From Siphonodentalium dalli (lineage: Eukaryota > Mollusca > Scaphopoda > Gadilida > Siphonodentaliidae): a stretch of DNA of 64,000 nucleotides. The stretch covers positions 245,147,474 to 245,211,473 of the forward strand of contig CP136065.1 of NCBI GenBank assembly GCA_032622095.1, written 5' to 3'. Each line of letters begins with the position of its first letter. Position 1 is the stretch's first letter. This document shows positions 61,301 through 62,040 of the stretch, one piece after another. A program made the position numbers and the translations under genes. A model generated the notes under the pieces. The model was not told the origin of the DNA and did no database searches. It worked only from the letters and a program-made list of their open reading frames with translations.

Positions 61301-61673
61301 ACGCTCCGAATGTCAAATGTCCCAGATCGTTAGCTAAACAATCACACATTTTTAGACCAGAAAATATTCGAAATATATTGAATATTAATCGATAGAAGCA
61401 TTTCTGGACAAGGGTCTTCGATTCGTATCTAATATTTGATACCCTGGTAACTATATAACACATGTTGACAAAGAGATAGACCATCTTTAAGGTGCCCAGG
61501 TCAAACTTACCTGCCAGGACAGTTGTCTTGAAAAAGCAGGGGATGTTTTTGGGCAATTGACATCGTGTTGCACACGATGCTGGTGTTGGCGAGAGTAATT
61601 GCCCGTCCAGAGGAAGTATAAACTTGTAGAATGGATTGATGTCTGGTCCAGCTATACGCACGTAAAGTCCATT
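7220..61673 (-). CDS. Polycystin-1/REJ-type gene, ten internal exons (partial at both ends)
   Basis: Exons in transcript order: 61673-61511, 35957-35851, 34417-34222, 31716-31426, 31182-30943, 26820-26435, 21510-21170, 16777-16584, 9009-8749, 7392-7220. Each has an AG acceptor and a GT donor, and the splice phases match at every junction (1,0,1,1,1,0,2,1,1), giving 2352 coding bases or 784 codons without a stop. The first half encodes PKD-type Ig-like repeats (motifs KFGDG, HQYANTGN, TATASN). The second half encodes a REJ module (LTMNEPPQDGTC, DSLGCYYEF). In polycystin-1 relatives these sit in a large extracellular region before a GPS site, PLAT domain and eleven membrane helices, which act in ciliary or sperm-egg sensing. 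Those later parts are not seen. The 25.5-kb first intron could hide further phase 1-1 exons. Exon 4's donor is the least certain boundary. Confidence 0.85.
7603..7723. mobile_element. R-family palindrome, right arm deleted
   Basis: It starts TA/CAGTAATGCCCTAAG, has the full left arm to GCTCTCAGTGAGAG, then jumps to the terminal CATTACTG. It lies in the intron between exons 10 and 9. Confidence 0.8.
8040..8085 (-). pseudogene. Decayed copy of the 3' end of exon 9 with its donor
   Basis: On the minus strand TCCTGTATGACTTCTACA/GTAAGT matches exon 9's TCCTCTATGACTTCTACA/GTAAGT, and about 30 of 39 bases agree overall. No acceptor is visible upstream; a TTAA element abuts it. It lies in the intron downstream of exon 9. 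Confidence 0.7.
8094..8359. mobile_element. TTAA-flanked foldback element (CCCTTCCATRAC ends)
   Basis: It begins TTAACCCTTCCATAACTGG and ends CCCGTCATGGAAGGCTTAA, with two S-type hairpins inside. The right TTAA is shared with the next element, so two TTAA elements are joined back to back. Related copies: 28007-28235 and the 19.4-19.6 kb cluster. Confidence 0.75.
8356..8735. mobile_element. P-family element, TTAA/CCCTTTACCCAACA ends
   Basis: TTAACCCTTTACCCAACA and TGTTGGGTAAAGGGTTAA bound the element. It contains a unique arm (8373-8490) and two S hairpins around a T-rich spacer. TTAA duplication and CCC-starting ends are as in piggyBac-type MITEs. It stops 14 bases from exon 9's donor. Confidence 0.85.
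8749..9009 (-). CDS. Exon 9, REJ module core
   Basis: Acceptor CTTTGTTCTAG, donor TACA/GTAAGT, phases 1 to 1, 261 bases. It encodes SKDIVISPAYFNKEYKQYND, FNVTVSMSCNGSEPGVGD, then VVLTMNEPPQDGTCSV and FYLSCTNWYDPQDIVLYDFY. The stretch N.PP..GTC.V followed by F.L.C..W.D is the strongest REJ signature in the window. A TTAA element ends only 14 bases past the donor, and a decayed copy of the exon end sits at 8040-8085. Confidence 0.93.
9040..9182. mobile_element. Small foldback element
   Basis: CTACAACGAGTC...CCAGTTT ... GCAGAATTTACAAAA is mirrored by TTTTGTAAATTCC ... AAACTGGAGACTAGTTGTAG. The interior repeats GTCCAG words. No coding capacity. Confidence 0.6.
9349..9673. mobile_element. P-family element, second copy
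   Basis: Bounded by TTTAATCCTTTACCCAACA and TGTTGGGTAAAGGGTTAATGG. The arm is almost identical to 8373-8490. The left S hairpin is collapsed (9488-9515) and the right one intact (9575-9650). Confidence 0.8.
9749..10187. mobile_element. Q-family element, CAAGCCTG ends, 8-bp duplication
   Basis: Flanked by GCTTCGGA (9741-9748) and GTTTCGGA (10188-10195). Ends are CAAGCCTGCAAATAG and its complement. Inside, each arm is a palindrome: CAGAATGAGGTCCCCAGAGG ... back to CCTCATTCTG, with a loop of the type GCCCGCTATGCGGGATAGC. 439 bases, no ORF. Confidence 0.88.
10438..10894. mobile_element. Foldback element, GTGACCCGCC ends with two S hairpins
   Basis: Starts GTGACCCGCCATATCAAATC and ends in its complement, flanked by ATAT on both sides (10434-10437, 10895-10898). 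Two S hairpins (10485-10558, 10772-10848) sit inside. A half copy occurs at 35370-35420. Confidence 0.8.
11130..11976. mobile_element. Q-family element with a nested insertion
   Basis: Perfect 8-bp duplication GTTACAGC at 11122-11129 and 11977-11984, ends CAAGCCTGAATA and TTCAGGCTTG. It is longer than other Q copies because a second element (11360-11856) sits in its right arm. Confidence 0.9.
11360..11856. mobile_element. Nested element with CAGGGAT ends
   Basis: Begins CAGGGATTTTTTTAGG and ends AAATATCCCTG. Subterminal CGGCCCCATTCCCAAT and its partner ATTGGG/GGGAATGGGTCCGG are inverted. The flanking GAGATCCA and GAGATCTA suggest an 8-bp duplication, so possibly hAT-like, but the exact termini are ambiguous. 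Confidence 0.6.
12008..12221. mobile_element. R-family palindrome, complete
   Basis: TA/CAGTAATGCCCTAAATAA ... GGGCATTACTG/TA. The two arms are near-perfect complements (GGCTTGTTGCCATTCATTGG against its complement). TA duplication and CAGT ends are typical of Tc1/mariner and pogo-type MITEs. Confidence 0.9.
12222..12939. other. No gene; one GGACGG-family repeat at 12700-12900
   Basis: AT-rich intron sequence. 12720-12900 has TTCGAACTTGACC, ACATACCAAATT and GGACTGACGGATGGACAGAT, a single unit of the 640-1130 family. Confidence 0.5.
12940..15060 (+). repeat. Large degenerate tandem array, about 180-200-bp unit, roughly ten copies
   Basis: Each unit has the order GAGGTCACCCCGAAGATCCA, AAGTTTGGTGATGATC, GAGGGATGTGG.CTGTAGGGTG, AAAGGATTTAGTCATGC, AAATCCAAGATGGCTGCTGG, CCATGTTTTT. 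Units differ by 10-25% and by small deletions. It fills part of the intron between exons 9 and 8. ORFs in it, such as 14507-14719, follow the repeat and are not genes. Confidence 0.85.
15061..15609. other. No gene; fragment of a dispersed repeat
   Basis: 15130-15330 (GGTACTCAATCC ... TCGAGTCGAGGAAACAACCC) is related in inverted form to 43890-44090. Nothing else recognised. Confidence 0.45.
15610..15732 (+). repeat. Minisatellite, 38-bp unit, about three copies
   Basis: Repeats of CTGGCTACCATGGATACATG followed by TTATTGTATGGTTCATACA. Confidence 0.9.
16038..16280 (+). repeat. Minisatellite, 11-bp unit GTATCTTGTAA
   Basis: About twenty copies, with 5-bp insertions (TGTAA) at intervals and a GTATCTTGGAA variant near the end. 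The minus-strand frame reads as a repeated YLQDTYKILTR but is only the repeat. Confidence 0.95.
16584..16777 (-). CDS. Exon 8, REJ module, cysteine-rich part
   Basis: Acceptor TTTGAACTTGCAG, donor GAAAG/GTCAGT, phases 2 to 1, 194 bases. It encodes CGAGKLCKQEEKSITTPRTG and then CEKNCICATGWNYEWRIYG, where five closely spaced cysteines probably form disulfides. Reading through the donor meets a stop after about 45 more codons, so a short secreted isoform is conceivable, but the donor and the phase match to exon 9 favour splicing. An 11-bp minisatellite starts about 300 bases downstream. Confidence 0.85.
17048..17260. mobile_element. R-family palindrome, complete, near-perfect arms
   Basis: TA/CAGTAATGCTCTAATTAATC ... 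GAGCATTACTG/TA with the centre CTCTCGGGGAGAG. Matches 28335-28513 in subfamily differences (CCTCTTAACCAAAG). Confidence 0.92.
17367..18511. mobile_element. Non-autonomous element with CAGGGCTGG/CCAGGCCTG ends
   Basis: Ends are CAGGGCTGGCGATCT and AGATTTCCAGGCCTG; GATAAG flanks both sides. Each subterminal region is a run of short inverted GC blocks: GGAGGGCTAT/ATAGCCCTCC at the left, GGCGGGCT/AGCCCGCC at the right. The CAGG start and short duplication would suit a hAT-like MITE. The 950-base interior is AT-rich without ORFs. Confidence 0.55.
18528..19385 (+). repeat. Minisatellite, 54-56-bp unit, 16 copies
   Basis: Unit: GAGAATCATTAATTATAATA, TAGGCTATATATTATAACAC, AATAGTTTATATAA. Two unit types alternate irregularly (CTATATATTATA or CTATTTTTTATA; GAATCATTAAT or GAACATTAAT). 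The last unit ends TATATAAGAGAATACATTGG, the arm of an S hairpin. Confidence 0.95.
19386..19626. mobile_element. S-hairpin cluster with CATTTCAGGAAGCTCCAGT arms
   Basis: GCAACATTTCAGGAAGCTCC (19401) and GCAATATTTCAGGAAGCTCC (19587) flank two S half-hairpins (19450, 19500-19580). The same flanking arm occurs at 28195 next to the CCCTTTCATGAT element. Confidence 0.6.
19621..19963. mobile_element. TTAA-flanked element, CCCATTGG/CCAAAGGG ends
   Basis: TTAACCCATTGGCGAGTAGA at the left and CTCTCCAAAGGGTTAA at the right. Internal 38-bp duplication GAGTAGAATGACATATATGT. A further member of the TTAA/CCC guild without S hairpin. Confidence 0.65.
20100..20195. repeat. Hairpin CTACGAGATAACTC / GAGTTATCTCGTAG
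   Basis: Two 14-base complementary arms (20108-20121 and 20175-20190) surround a loop of about 50 bases. Probably a small foldback element. Confidence 0.6.
20310..20664. mobile_element. Q-family element, left end lost
   Basis: The right end is intact (GACAGGCACACTAAACTCAG to GGCTTG). The arm palindrome 20533-20636 (CAGAATGAGGTCCCCAG ... CCTCATTCTG) and the Q interior (CTGCTATGGGAGACAT) are present. The left CAAGCCTG end is not found. Confidence 0.75.
20846..21049. mobile_element. R-family palindrome
   Basis: TA/CAGTAATGCCCTAATTAATC ... GGGCATTACTG/TA with small deletions near the centre. It ends about 120 bases before the donor of exon 7. Confidence 0.9.
21170..21510 (-). CDS. Exon 7, REJ module, middle
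   Basis: Acceptor TTTTGTTGATTCAG, donor TTAA/GTGAGT, phases 0 to 2, 341 bases. It continues exon 6 as SQNFTECIWYCKKLSED, the F.WYCR-like core of REJ, then GGCFRQGPGKLNLTTCQL with paired cysteines, YEFHVIIKKDSRYKKAIQF and the closing GLPPRVSI. The last two bases (AA) plus the first G of exon 8 make a lysine codon, giving the REJ-typical P.VSI.C. Confidence 0.9.
21888..22010. mobile_element. R-family palindrome, right arm truncated
   Basis: TA/CAGTAATGCCCTAAATAATC and a full left arm, then only GGCAACAAGCCATATG of the right arm. It lies in the intron upstream of exon 7. Confidence 0.85.
22140..23180. other. No gene; AT-rich with a two-copy repeat at 22200-22520
   Basis: 22265-22375 and 22430-22510 share CTCATAATC, CCATGG/CCCTTGGTACTAA, AAATGA. 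The rest shows nothing recognisable. Confidence 0.4.
23985..24137. repeat. Near-perfect palindrome of about 150 bp
   Basis: AAATAAATACACGGTGTA ... GTCAAGTTGTACCACAAAAA ... GATTGTAGGA / CGTCCTACAATC ... back to TACACCGTGTATTTATTTC. A related single arm (TTGTGGTACAATTCT, AATTGTACCACGAAAAAA) lies at 23183-23225, so the whole 23183-24137 may be one foldback element. Confidence 0.8.
24317..24600. mobile_element. Q-family element, right part degenerate
   Basis: Starts CAAGATTGCAAATAGTGTGT, includes the first arm palindrome (24348-24437) and the interior block GAAGTTCCCCAGTTGAA. The right end is lost. The next 400 bases (24601-25011) hold one GGACAGACGG unit and no gene. Confidence 0.7.
25012..26000. 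mobile_element. TTAA-flanked foldback element (CCCTTTCAGTGCCA ends) split by a Helitron
   Basis: Left end TTAACCCTTTCAGTGCCA, right end TGGCACTGAAAGGGTTCAA (TTAA mutated to TTCA). The arms fold through AATATGGGTTGATACAAAAA. The centre is GAGCTCTAAGAGCTC at 25110-25124. The right arm is interrupted between A25151 and T25926 by the element below. Confidence 0.85.
25152..25925 (+). mobile_element. Short Helitron-like element, copy 1
   Basis: It begins TCTATTATATATTTTGGAAG after an A, and ends with a hairpin CCCGGACGAAGTCGGG, nine bases, then CTAG before a T. The 5'-TC, 3'-hairpin-CTAG and A/T insertion site are Helitron hallmarks. The flanking palindrome reads through when it is removed. It contains TTCAAGGTCAAA repeats but no Rep/helicase ORF, so it is non-autonomous. 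Confidence 0.82.
26435..26820 (-). CDS. Exon 6, REJ module, first part
   Basis: Acceptor CTTATTTTCAG, donor GACG/GTTAGT, phases 1 to 0, 386 bases. It encodes GMTKLNCTITLDHEKIW, then AELRLPKKTLPYGLYRV, ESFQESYIQVTKSDLVAKV and DPASHSVDPDLDVTT. This order (LP..TL..GLY, SYIQV..S.LVA, then S.S.DPD) is the typical N-terminal signature of REJ domains. A stray copy of its acceptor (about 33 bases) lies upstream at 27785-27818. Confidence 0.9.
27074..27523. mobile_element. Q-family element
   Basis: CAAGCCTGCAAATAGTGTGC to CACTAAACTCAGGCTTG, 450 bases, both arm palindromes present. The flanks ATCATCGA and ATAATCAG match only partly, so the target duplication is uncertain. Confidence 0.85.
27785..27818 (-). 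pseudogene. Stray copy of the exon 6 acceptor
   Basis: Minus strand TAACTCTAACCCTAACATTA, TTTTCAG/GCAT matches the intron end of exon 6 (TAACTCTAACCCTGACCTTA, TTTTCAG/GCAT). The exon body is not present. Confidence 0.65.
27819..27983. mobile_element. R-family palindrome, part of left arm deleted
   Basis: AATAATGCCCGAAGTAATCG ... GGGCATTACGG/TA. The left arm loses about 45 bases after GGGTAACTTTTC; the right arm is full length. Confidence 0.85.
28007..28235. mobile_element. TTAA-flanked element, CCCTTTCATGAT ends, with S hairpins
   Basis: Starts TTAACCCTTTCATGATGGGA with GCTGGTGCAGCATTAAAGAT (also at 8305-8340, inverted). Ends AGTCATGGAAGGGTTTA. Two S hairpins lie at 28045-28105 and 28120-28190. 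Confidence 0.7.
28335..28513. mobile_element. R-family palindrome inserted in the large palindrome
   Basis: TA/CAGTGATGCTCTAATTAATC ... GAGCATTACTG/TA. The other arm of the host palindrome (near 27625) reads through without it, giving a paralogous empty site. Part of the right arm is deleted. Confidence 0.88.
28736..29878. other. No gene recognised
   Basis: Intron sequence between exons 6 and 5. Short ORFs such as 29161-29433 (minus) have no splice-consistent extension or known domain. Confidence 0.45.
29880..30235 (-). repeat. Minisatellite, about 40-bp unit, nine copies
   Basis: Plus-strand unit AAAATCCACAAAATCACCCA, TTCGTATCACACAGTCATCG, TG with frequent variants (CATAAAATC, TTTGTAACAC). 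The minus frame gives a repeated DDCVIRMGDFVDF peptide that is a repeat product. Confidence 0.92.
30290..30370. repeat. Imperfect hairpin
   Basis: CTGATAATGAATGTGTCTGAG..TGTACA and TGTACACATTCACTCTCAG are partly complementary around CATATG. Probably a small foldback relic. Confidence 0.4.
30415..30765 (+). repeat. Two-unit tandem repeat of the GGACAGACGG family
   Basis: Two units of about 170 bases with TTGGCCTGTAT, AAATACACA.ACCAACT, AATAATCCAAACTAGAGTTA. Same family as 5990-6360. Confidence 0.75.
30943..31182 (-). CDS. Exon 5, PKD repeat end and REJ entry
   Basis: Acceptor ATTTTTATCACAG, donor AATAG/GTAAGT, phases 1 to 1, 240 bases. Its first 125 or so bases are about 94% identical to exon 4 (TVTYVSHQYANTGNYIVTAT), then it diverges into SDLDCDLPTADIKYKTDF, the kind of short Cys-containing lead-in seen before a REJ module. 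It can join in phase to either exon 3 or exon 4, so exons 4 and 5 may be used in series or as alternatives. Confidence 0.85.
31426..31716 (-). CDS. Exon 4, PKD repeat (near-duplicate of exon 5)
   Basis: Acceptor ATTTTTATCGCAG, start phase 1. Joined to exon 3 it gives KFGDGITHSQDLQNTVTY and SHQYANTGNHIVTATASN, a complete PKD core. The remainder (YIVDNLEEEPDDIYGINL onward) looks like a degenerate next repeat. I place the donor at ACTT/GTATAT because it ends in phase 1, as exons 5 and 6 require. A better-looking AAG/GTATTC at 31394 would end in phase 0 and fit neither. The length of 291 is a multiple of three, so skipping this exon would keep frame. Confidence 0.7.
31757..32268. mobile_element. 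TTAA-type element (CAGTGCCAGGTCCGATTTTT ends) with an S hairpin
   Basis: Left end degenerate (TTCAGATTTCAGTGCCAGG), right end GGCACTGAAAGAG/TTAA/AGTGATG. The paralogous intron at 61698-61706 reads GCATTAAAGTGATG, an empty site with a single TTAA. Contains an S hairpin at 31797-31873 and GGGCCGATGAGATCGGCCC. Confidence 0.8.
32267..32640. repeat. Intron segment homologous to 61702-62040
   Basis: Shared blocks: AAAGTGATGTGAAACAC, CCGGTAGGGTGAT, ATATTTACAATT, CAAGTCCATAATATGTCTTT. About 370 bases, moderately diverged, same orientation. Each copy sits just upstream of an exon (4 and 1) on the minus strand. Confidence 0.75.
32624..32854. mobile_element. P3-type TTAA element with S hairpin, complete
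   Basis: TTAACCCTTTGAGTGCCAGG ... GGCACTAAAAGGGTTAA, 231 bases. S hairpin at 32672-32748, then a T-rich tract and GGGCCGATGAGATCGGCCC. Confidence 0.85.
32870..34140. other. No gene recognised
   Basis: AT-rich intron sequence between exons 4 and 3. ORFs 33218-33439 and 33569-33814 (minus) have no recognisable domain or supporting splice sites. Confidence 0.45.
34150..34186 (-). pseudogene. Duplicate of the 3' end of exon 3 with a donor
   Basis: Minus strand CCATTTTGACCATGAAGTTT, GGCGATG/GTGTGT repeats exon 3's last 28 bases and donor 65 bases downstream. Use of this donor would add 65 bases and shift the frame. Confidence 0.8.
34222..34417 (-). CDS. Exon 3, PKD repeat end and start of the next
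   Basis: Acceptor TTCTTTTTTTCAG, donor GATG/GTATGT, phases 0 to 1, 196 bases. The 65 codons hold the end of one PKD repeat (TGDYDITVNCSNPLNYV), a linker (KPIKIIGF) and the first half of the next, ending in the hallmark MKFGDG whose last glycine is completed by exon 4 or exon 5. The last 28 bases and the donor are repeated 65 bases downstream (34150-34186). Confidence 0.88.
34465..34575 (+). repeat. Second copy of the 130-245 dispersed repeat
   Basis: ACACCAAAATCTTGAGTGGC and ACATGGTGGCAGTTTTAAC. Lies about 50 bases upstream of exon 3's acceptor on the minus strand. Confidence 0.6.
34798..35161. mobile_element. P-family element, inverted relative to 8356-8735
   Basis: TTAACCCTTTACCCAACAG ... 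TGTTGGGTAAAGTGTTAA, with two S hairpins (34826-34900, 34938-35012) and the unique arm at the right. It is the reverse orientation of the 8.4-kb copy. Confidence 0.88.
35175..35425. mobile_element. S-hairpin cluster and half of the GTGACCC element
   Basis: Partial hairpins at 35178 and 35225-35275, one complete at 35297-35373, followed by AATCCCGACTTACGCTTGG ... GCGGGTCAC, the right end of the 10438-type element. Confidence 0.75.
35618..35828. mobile_element. R-family palindrome beside exon 2's donor
   Basis: TA/CAGTAATGCCATAAATAATC ... GGGCATTACTG/TA, nearly complete arms. Its end is 22 bases from the 3' end of exon 2. Confidence 0.92.
35851..35957 (-). CDS. Exon 2, start of a PKD repeat
   Basis: Acceptor TTTATGTTTTAG, donor AAAC/GTTAGT, phases 1 to 0, 107 bases. 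It encodes TVSTYRLIATPLDPLINESY and then ITQASPDFALTFLN, which runs straight into exon 3 (TGDYDITVNCSN), the usual TGDY-TVTV strand pair at the end of a PKD domain. An R-family palindrome ends 22 bases past the donor, and a broken second copy of the acceptor and exon start lies upstream at 36035-36090. Confidence 0.8.
35958..36130. repeat. Degenerate minisatellite upstream of exon 2
   Basis: Three to four units of CACAGTACCTAAAACAGAAA, GGTGAAAGGT. The CAGTACCTAAAAC word is the complement of exon 2's acceptor, so the array grew from the splice-site region. Confidence 0.7.
36035..36090 (-). pseudogene. Duplicate of the acceptor and 5' end of exon 2
   Basis: Minus strand TTTTAG/GTACTGTGAGTACA, TATAGCTGACAGCAACACCA matches exon 2 (TTTTAG/GTACCGTGAGCACA, TATAGGCTGATTGCAACACC) over about 50 bases. 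A one-base loss puts a stop in frame, so it is a dead pseudoexon. Confidence 0.8.
36150..37270. other. No gene recognised
   Basis: Intron sequence. 36720-36830 holds a partial inverted pair (GAAAGCAGACGAAATTCCTA / TAATTTCGTCGGCTTTTC), probably a small foldback relic. Confidence 0.4.
37271..38190. mobile_element. Foldback element whose centre holds a TTAA element
   Basis: Outer arms of about 135 bases (TTTGCGGTTTTAGTAAACGC ... TGCATTTGGGATTGA) are inverted at both ends. Removing 37404-38059 would leave GGATTGA-TTAA-TCAATCC, an exact palindrome centre. Confidence 0.85.
37404..38059. mobile_element. TTAA element, CCCTCAGACTGCCGAAGCT ends
   Basis: TTAACCCTCAGACTGCCGAA ... TTCGGCAGTCTGAGGGTTAA. 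Inverted arms continue through CGAAAATGAAACTTGTCTGT. 656 bases, no ORF. Another family of the TTAA/CCC guild. Confidence 0.88.
38225..38470 (+). repeat. Two-unit tandem repeat with poly-C
   Basis: Two units share GACTTGACGG or GATTTGACGG, GGGTG.GTGGCCCGCCC, AATACCAC.TA, AACACTCCGA, CACC.CCACC. C14-15 lies at 38308-38322. Confidence 0.8.
39156..40373 (-). pseudogene. Decayed transposon-encoded C2H2 zinc-finger protein
   Basis: The N-terminal 127 codons (40373-39990) contain FKCFHCGSKWTNLRDIADHN and VTDH, a C-x2-C-x12-H-x4-H finger, then an acidic Ser-rich tail. A frameshift near 39993 leads into DETEFEVEIEELTDLLPKVQ and HVDLYVEMNRLIAHGSLPLD followed by another frameshift or small deletion near 39850 (NICY, then LFLDLIRGYF in a new frame). 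Further pieces are FLRFMRGSQHIGDLTQGL, NFAIPHRLNLM and, at 39350-39156, ELVEIIQHIITRLVE. This arrangement resembles uncharacterised proteins repeated in many invertebrate genomes. Function is unknown; probably the transposon's own protein, now inactive. Confidence 0.65.
40480..40576 (+). repeat. Possible retroposon tail with (CCTAT)n
   Basis: CACTGTGTAATTCGTGTGTA, TATTGTAAATAAA and then four CTATC units. The layout resembles the 3' tail of a non-LTR retroposon, but the body is not identified. Confidence 0.35.
41810..41827 (+). repeat. Poly-G tract
   Basis: A run of 18 G in CTTGGAGG...GGTGCAAAG. Liable to sequencing error. Confidence 0.9.
41933..43216. mobile_element. Foldback element with tandem-repeat arms
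   Basis: The left arm is eight or so units of 16 bases (TACGGACCCTGGCTCA), the right arm about six inverted units (GGTCCGTATAAGCCAG). Next to the arrays, AATTAAAATAT is mirrored by ATATTTTAATT. The interior has two direct duplications, 42525-42640/42680-42800 and 42860-42955/43010-43090. No ORF of note. Confidence 0.75.
43220..48650. other. 5.4 kb without a recognised gene
   Basis: AT-rich sequence with many TACATGTA words. 43830-44090 and 46905-46960 carry pieces of the 15130-15330 dispersed repeat. The 134-codon minus frame 45321-45725 has no domain, no splice signals and is interrupted by GTACCGGTAC-type low-complexity stretches. This lies in the 25.5-kb intron between exons 1 and 2. Confidence 0.45.
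48680..48800 (+). repeat. Arm of a dispersed repeat, inverted at 54120-54260
   Basis: GAACCCGGAATAAATTGGAT, CAGGAACAACATATCCAAAA and ATCCAAGATGGCGTCC here correspond to the complements of GGATATGTTGTTCCTG, TCCAATTTATTCCGGGTTG and GACGCCATCTTGGAT there. Confidence 0.65.
49536..50562 (-). pseudogene. Transposon-type gene with EADTR/DALLVLL/HALTGCDST motifs, copy 1
   Basis: Reading leftward: GMSSCCKTDRSVLHRLVFAL, AGIVIDGQALVVAIGK, INTFGDLADVF, WIDVVFDRYSDKSIKTATRS, FLSRELVTKAK, then after a frameshift near 49995 GLESNHEEADTRRILHSL, QVIVVSREVDALLVLLGYL, MMAGTSKSPKIIPIRDVATQ and FALHALTGCDSTSFIYGVSK. The motif order matches a large family of uncharacterised, transposon-like proteins in invertebrates and fish. 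The acidic EAD, D.D and GCD positions recall PIN/FEN-type nuclease cores, which is my inference. The one frameshift and the missing C-terminus mark it as decayed. It is inverted against 50603-51565. Confidence 0.75.
50603..51565 (+). pseudogene. Same gene family, copy 2, head to head with copy 1
   Basis: RAGIVIDGQALVVAIGK joins directly to SDLNGFLSQELVTEAK, so about 72 codons present in copy 1 (about 50143-50357) are missing. It then follows copy 1: GLESNLKEADSRLIHHSL, IVVSRDVDVLVLLLGYLNK, MMAGSSKSPKI. It continues past copy 1's end as PEKLPPTSDSF, VWKRATIPVQTLPDPWKEDA and a Cys-rich tail IIKCGCNKGC...CTPL. Several frameshifts and stops. Protein identity to copy 1 is about 80%, so the two are separate insertions or an old inverted duplication. 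Confidence 0.72.
52022..52130 (+). mobile_element. Possible pogo/Tigger-type transposon end
   Basis: TA/CAGTCAATTTCGGTTAATAG and TTTGAATAACCGATTATTTG have the look of Tigger ends. It would be the 3' end of the element whose transposase start is at 52651, with most of the interior deleted. No matching right end was found. Confidence 0.4.
52350..52490 (+). repeat. Two-unit direct repeat
   Basis: ATGTTTACATTGAAGGACTG, GTTAGAGTTATTCACCTTTG occurs twice, 61-62 bases apart (52378 and 52439). Confidence 0.85.
52532..52651 (-). pseudogene. Pogo/Tigger-like transposase, N-terminal CENP-B-type helix-turn-helix
   Basis: ATG at 52651 opens MNSKRKRNDLSLADKFEVIK, LLDQKFSQTEIAKKLGCSQS. The KRKR, LSL.DK.E.I.LL, SQTEIAKK.G.SQS pattern is the CENP-B N-terminal DNA-binding fold of pogo-class transposases. 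After about 42 residues the similarity stops and no DDE catalytic part follows, so it is a fragment. Confidence 0.8.
52700..54470. other. No gene recognised
   Basis: AT-rich. The 127-codon minus frame 53903-54286 overlaps the dispersed repeat shared with 48680-48800 and is not supported as a gene. Confidence 0.45.
54476..54583. mobile_element. R-family palindrome, right arm only
   Basis: GGGGAGAGCTTTCCGATGAA ... AGAGCATTACTG. The left arm is missing; the preceding sequence is unrelated. Confidence 0.85.
54900..56410 (+). repeat. Large degenerate tandem array, about 170-190-bp unit, seven or eight copies
   Basis: Each unit has GCCGATTTCCACCAAA.TGAT, ATAATCATC.CCATGATA, GGAATCTAAT, GTGG.TTAAAGATGTCAAA, GTGGCGCCGTTNGAGTCAG and GGGGAGAGGGGCACCAAAAT. 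Similar in style to the 12.9-15.1 kb array but a different sequence. Confidence 0.85.
56411..57878. other. No gene recognised
   Basis: AT-rich intron or flank sequence; short ORFs 57091-57321 and 57542-57733 (minus) lack domains and splice support. Confidence 0.45.
57879..58130. mobile_element. P-family element, single S hairpin form
   Basis: TTAACCCTTTACCCAACAG ... TTTGTTGGGTAAAGGGTTAA, 252 bases. It has one symmetrical S hairpin (57904-57982, loop GCGAGTCGACCTATGGTCG) instead of two. It may be the minimal form. Confidence 0.9.
58285..58879 (+). mobile_element. Short Helitron-like element, copy 2
   Basis: A/TCTATTATATATTTTGGAAG ... CCCGGACGAAGTCGGG, TCACCTT, CTAG/T. Same ends as 25152-25925, with a different number of internal units (ACTTGGTATGTGGGGGTA, TTCAAGGTCAAA). 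Confidence 0.82.
59048..59118 (+). repeat. Three copies of GAGCTAATAAATATTACTGCT
   Basis: A 24-base unit repeated twice with a third partial copy. Confidence 0.85.
59285..59494. mobile_element. R-family palindrome
   Basis: CAGTAATGCCCTAAATAATC ... GGGTATTACTG/TA. The left TA is mutated to TG. An isolated 15-base R end (CAGTAATGCCCTAAT) lies at 59614. Confidence 0.9.
59845..59965. mobile_element. Q-family fragment (one arm palindrome)
   Basis: GTGTCTGTCATTTGCAG, AATGAGGTCCCCAGAGG ... CCTCATTCTGCTGAGG. The terminal CAAGCCTG is absent. Followed by GCAGCCCGCTATAGCAGGC, a short inverted block. Confidence 0.8.
59966..61510. other. No gene recognised
   Basis: Intron between exons 1 and 2 on the minus strand. 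Plus-strand frames 60378-60569 and 60821-61102 have no recognisable domain. Confidence 0.45.
61511..61673 (-). CDS. Exon 1 in window, polycystin/REJ-type gene
   Basis: Acceptor TTTTTTATCTTTGCAG, donor GCAG/GTAAGT, start phase 0, end phase 1. It encodes 54 residues beginning NGLYVRIAGPDINPFYKF and containing three cysteines (ASCATRCQLPKNIPCFF). I cannot name the domain; it could be a small Cys-rich or Ig-like piece ahead of the PKD repeats. The one-base overhang joins exon 2 to restore a glycine codon. The intron just upstream is homologous to the intron upstream of exon 4. This is the exon least tied to the rest, because 25.5 kb separate it from exon 2. Confidence 0.65.
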
Positions 61674-61701
61674 CTGCAAAGATAAAAAACATAACAGCAT
61701 T

Positions 61702-62040
61702 AAAGTGATGTGAAACACTCCGGTAGGGTGATGAAATAGAAATTGAGAATAATCTTGCTCAAAGTAGTTATTTTTTAAGAACACACACAGCCATTCTTAT
61801 ATATTAAGTAAATGCAATGACTCTCATTTGTGTTAGATTATTGCCAATAGTTGCATCCCAAACAGAGATGGAAATATTTACAATTGAGCGTAGTACGGAC
61901 AATGATTTCTATGAAGTGGTATTGTCGATTACTTTGAAATGTTTGGCGATGTAAGTTGATTGCTACATTCACCATGTTGGCATAGCGCCTGAGTAATAAC
62001 TTATCAATTTCAAGCACCCAAGCAAGTCCATAATATGTCT
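61702..62040. repeat. Intron segment homologous to 32267-32640
   Basis: Begins 29 bases upstream of exon 1's acceptor. Ends CAAGTCCATAATATGTCTTT at the same TTAA that carries a TTAA element in both copies. Confidence 0.75.
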